From assembly GCA_003661185.1 (NCBI GenBank), contig QMVQ01000119.1, forward strand, positions 1 through 5,639: a stretch of 5,639 nucleotides of DNA, written 5' to 3'. This DNA is from Candidatus Alkanophagales archaeon (GTDB lineage: Archaea > Halobacteriota > Syntropharchaeia > Alkanophagales > B39-G2). A program made the position numbers and the translations under genes. A model generated the notes under the pieces. It was not told where the DNA came from and searched no databases. It saw nothing but the letters and a program-made list of their open reading frames with translations. Of the stretch, positions 5,556 to 5,639 are shown one piece after another (positions within the stretch are counted from its first letter, which is position 1; every line of letters starts with the position of its first letter).

Positions 5556-5638
5556 TAACAAAAGCTGTCAGAACTCAAAATTGTTATATCAGTGATGACA
5601 GCGAGTTTATCACCCACCAGTTTTCTTCCCGCTAAAAA
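5555..5638 (-). CDS. possible C-terminus of an unknown protein entering from the right edge (partial)
   Basis: On the minus strand one frame is open from the window edge to a TAA at 5555-5557 and gives 27 residues ending LAVITDITILSSDSFC. The other two minus-strand frames stop within about 30 bases of the edge. The composition looks protein-like (mixed hydrophobic and charged residues), and a strong inverted repeat follows the stop codon directly. The stretch is too short to name a family, and an open frame of this length can occur by chance. Confidence 0.25.
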   Translation of the reverse strand, partial: FLAGRKLVGDKLAVITDITILSSDSFC

Positions 5639-5639
5639 C

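Larger units (their letters stand above)
5451..5639. other. right-edge AT-rich region with inverted repeats
   Basis: Apart from the hairpin at 5512-5555 and the possible partial gene, this stretch has a second set of interleaved complementary segments: gctgtca (5564-5570) with tgacagc (5596-5602), and aactc (5572-5576) with gagtt (5603-5607). No plus-strand gene is supported. If copy 2 acts as a guide RNA, its guide is the first 16-20 bases of this stretch. Confidence 0.4.

Noticed and set aside
5591..5639. C/D box sRNA suggested by gtgatga at 5592-5598
   Set aside because: The box C match is good, but no CTGA box D is seen between it and the window end, and no internal C'/D' boxes were found.
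1..5639. CRISPR array, tRNA, rRNA or a complete insertion sequence
   Set aside because: No regularly spaced short repeats, no cloverleaf-like segment and no transposase (tnpA) reading frame were seen; only element ends are present.

Overview
The window looks archaeal. It has AT-rich TATA-type promoter elements placed about 25 bases upstream of start sites, short or absent leaders with weak ribosome-binding sites, a seven-helix-sensor histidine kinase of a kind common in archaea, and IS200/IS605-type (TnpB) element ends. The genus cannot be read from the sequence; a euryarchaeal (Archaeoglobi/Methanomicrobia/ANME-like) host is a guess.

Layout from left to right. Bases 1-105 are a repeat that resembles the right end and omega-RNA region of a TnpB-encoding element. 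It is cut by the window edge and may also be the last codons of an upstream tnpB. Convergent to it is a 638-residue membrane histidine kinase (124-2040, minus strand). A 31-base gap with one AT-rich core separates its start from a divergent tldE/pmbA-type gene (2072-3397, plus strand). A 307-base intergenic region follows, carrying two interleaved perfect 8-bp inverted repeats (a potential pseudoknot) next to a sequence that faintly resembles a third TnpB-element end. Next is a 504-residue polytopic membrane protein (3705-5219, plus strand) that looks like a GT-C/GT39-type glycosyltransferase and has an EF-hand-like loop near its C-terminus. Downstream, a clear TATA box precedes a second copy of the left-edge repeat (about 5303-5450). 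The last 190 bases hold two inverted-repeat structures and possibly the C-terminus of a minus-strand gene entering from the right edge.

The three full genes do not form an obvious pathway: a sensor kinase without a response regulator, a TldE subunit without its TldD partner, and a membrane glycosyltransferase. The most interesting signal lies between and around them. Two same-strand copies of an omega-RNA-like repeat, about 86% identical by hand alignment, bracket the three genes. Their differences mostly keep predicted hairpins paired, while the possible tnpB-tail reading frame is broken in the right copy. That right copy has its own consensus archaeal TATA box about 25 bases before the repeat-associated hairpins and no tnpB beside it. 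It is a candidate stand-alone guide-type RNA gene or a small non-autonomous TnpB-derived element.
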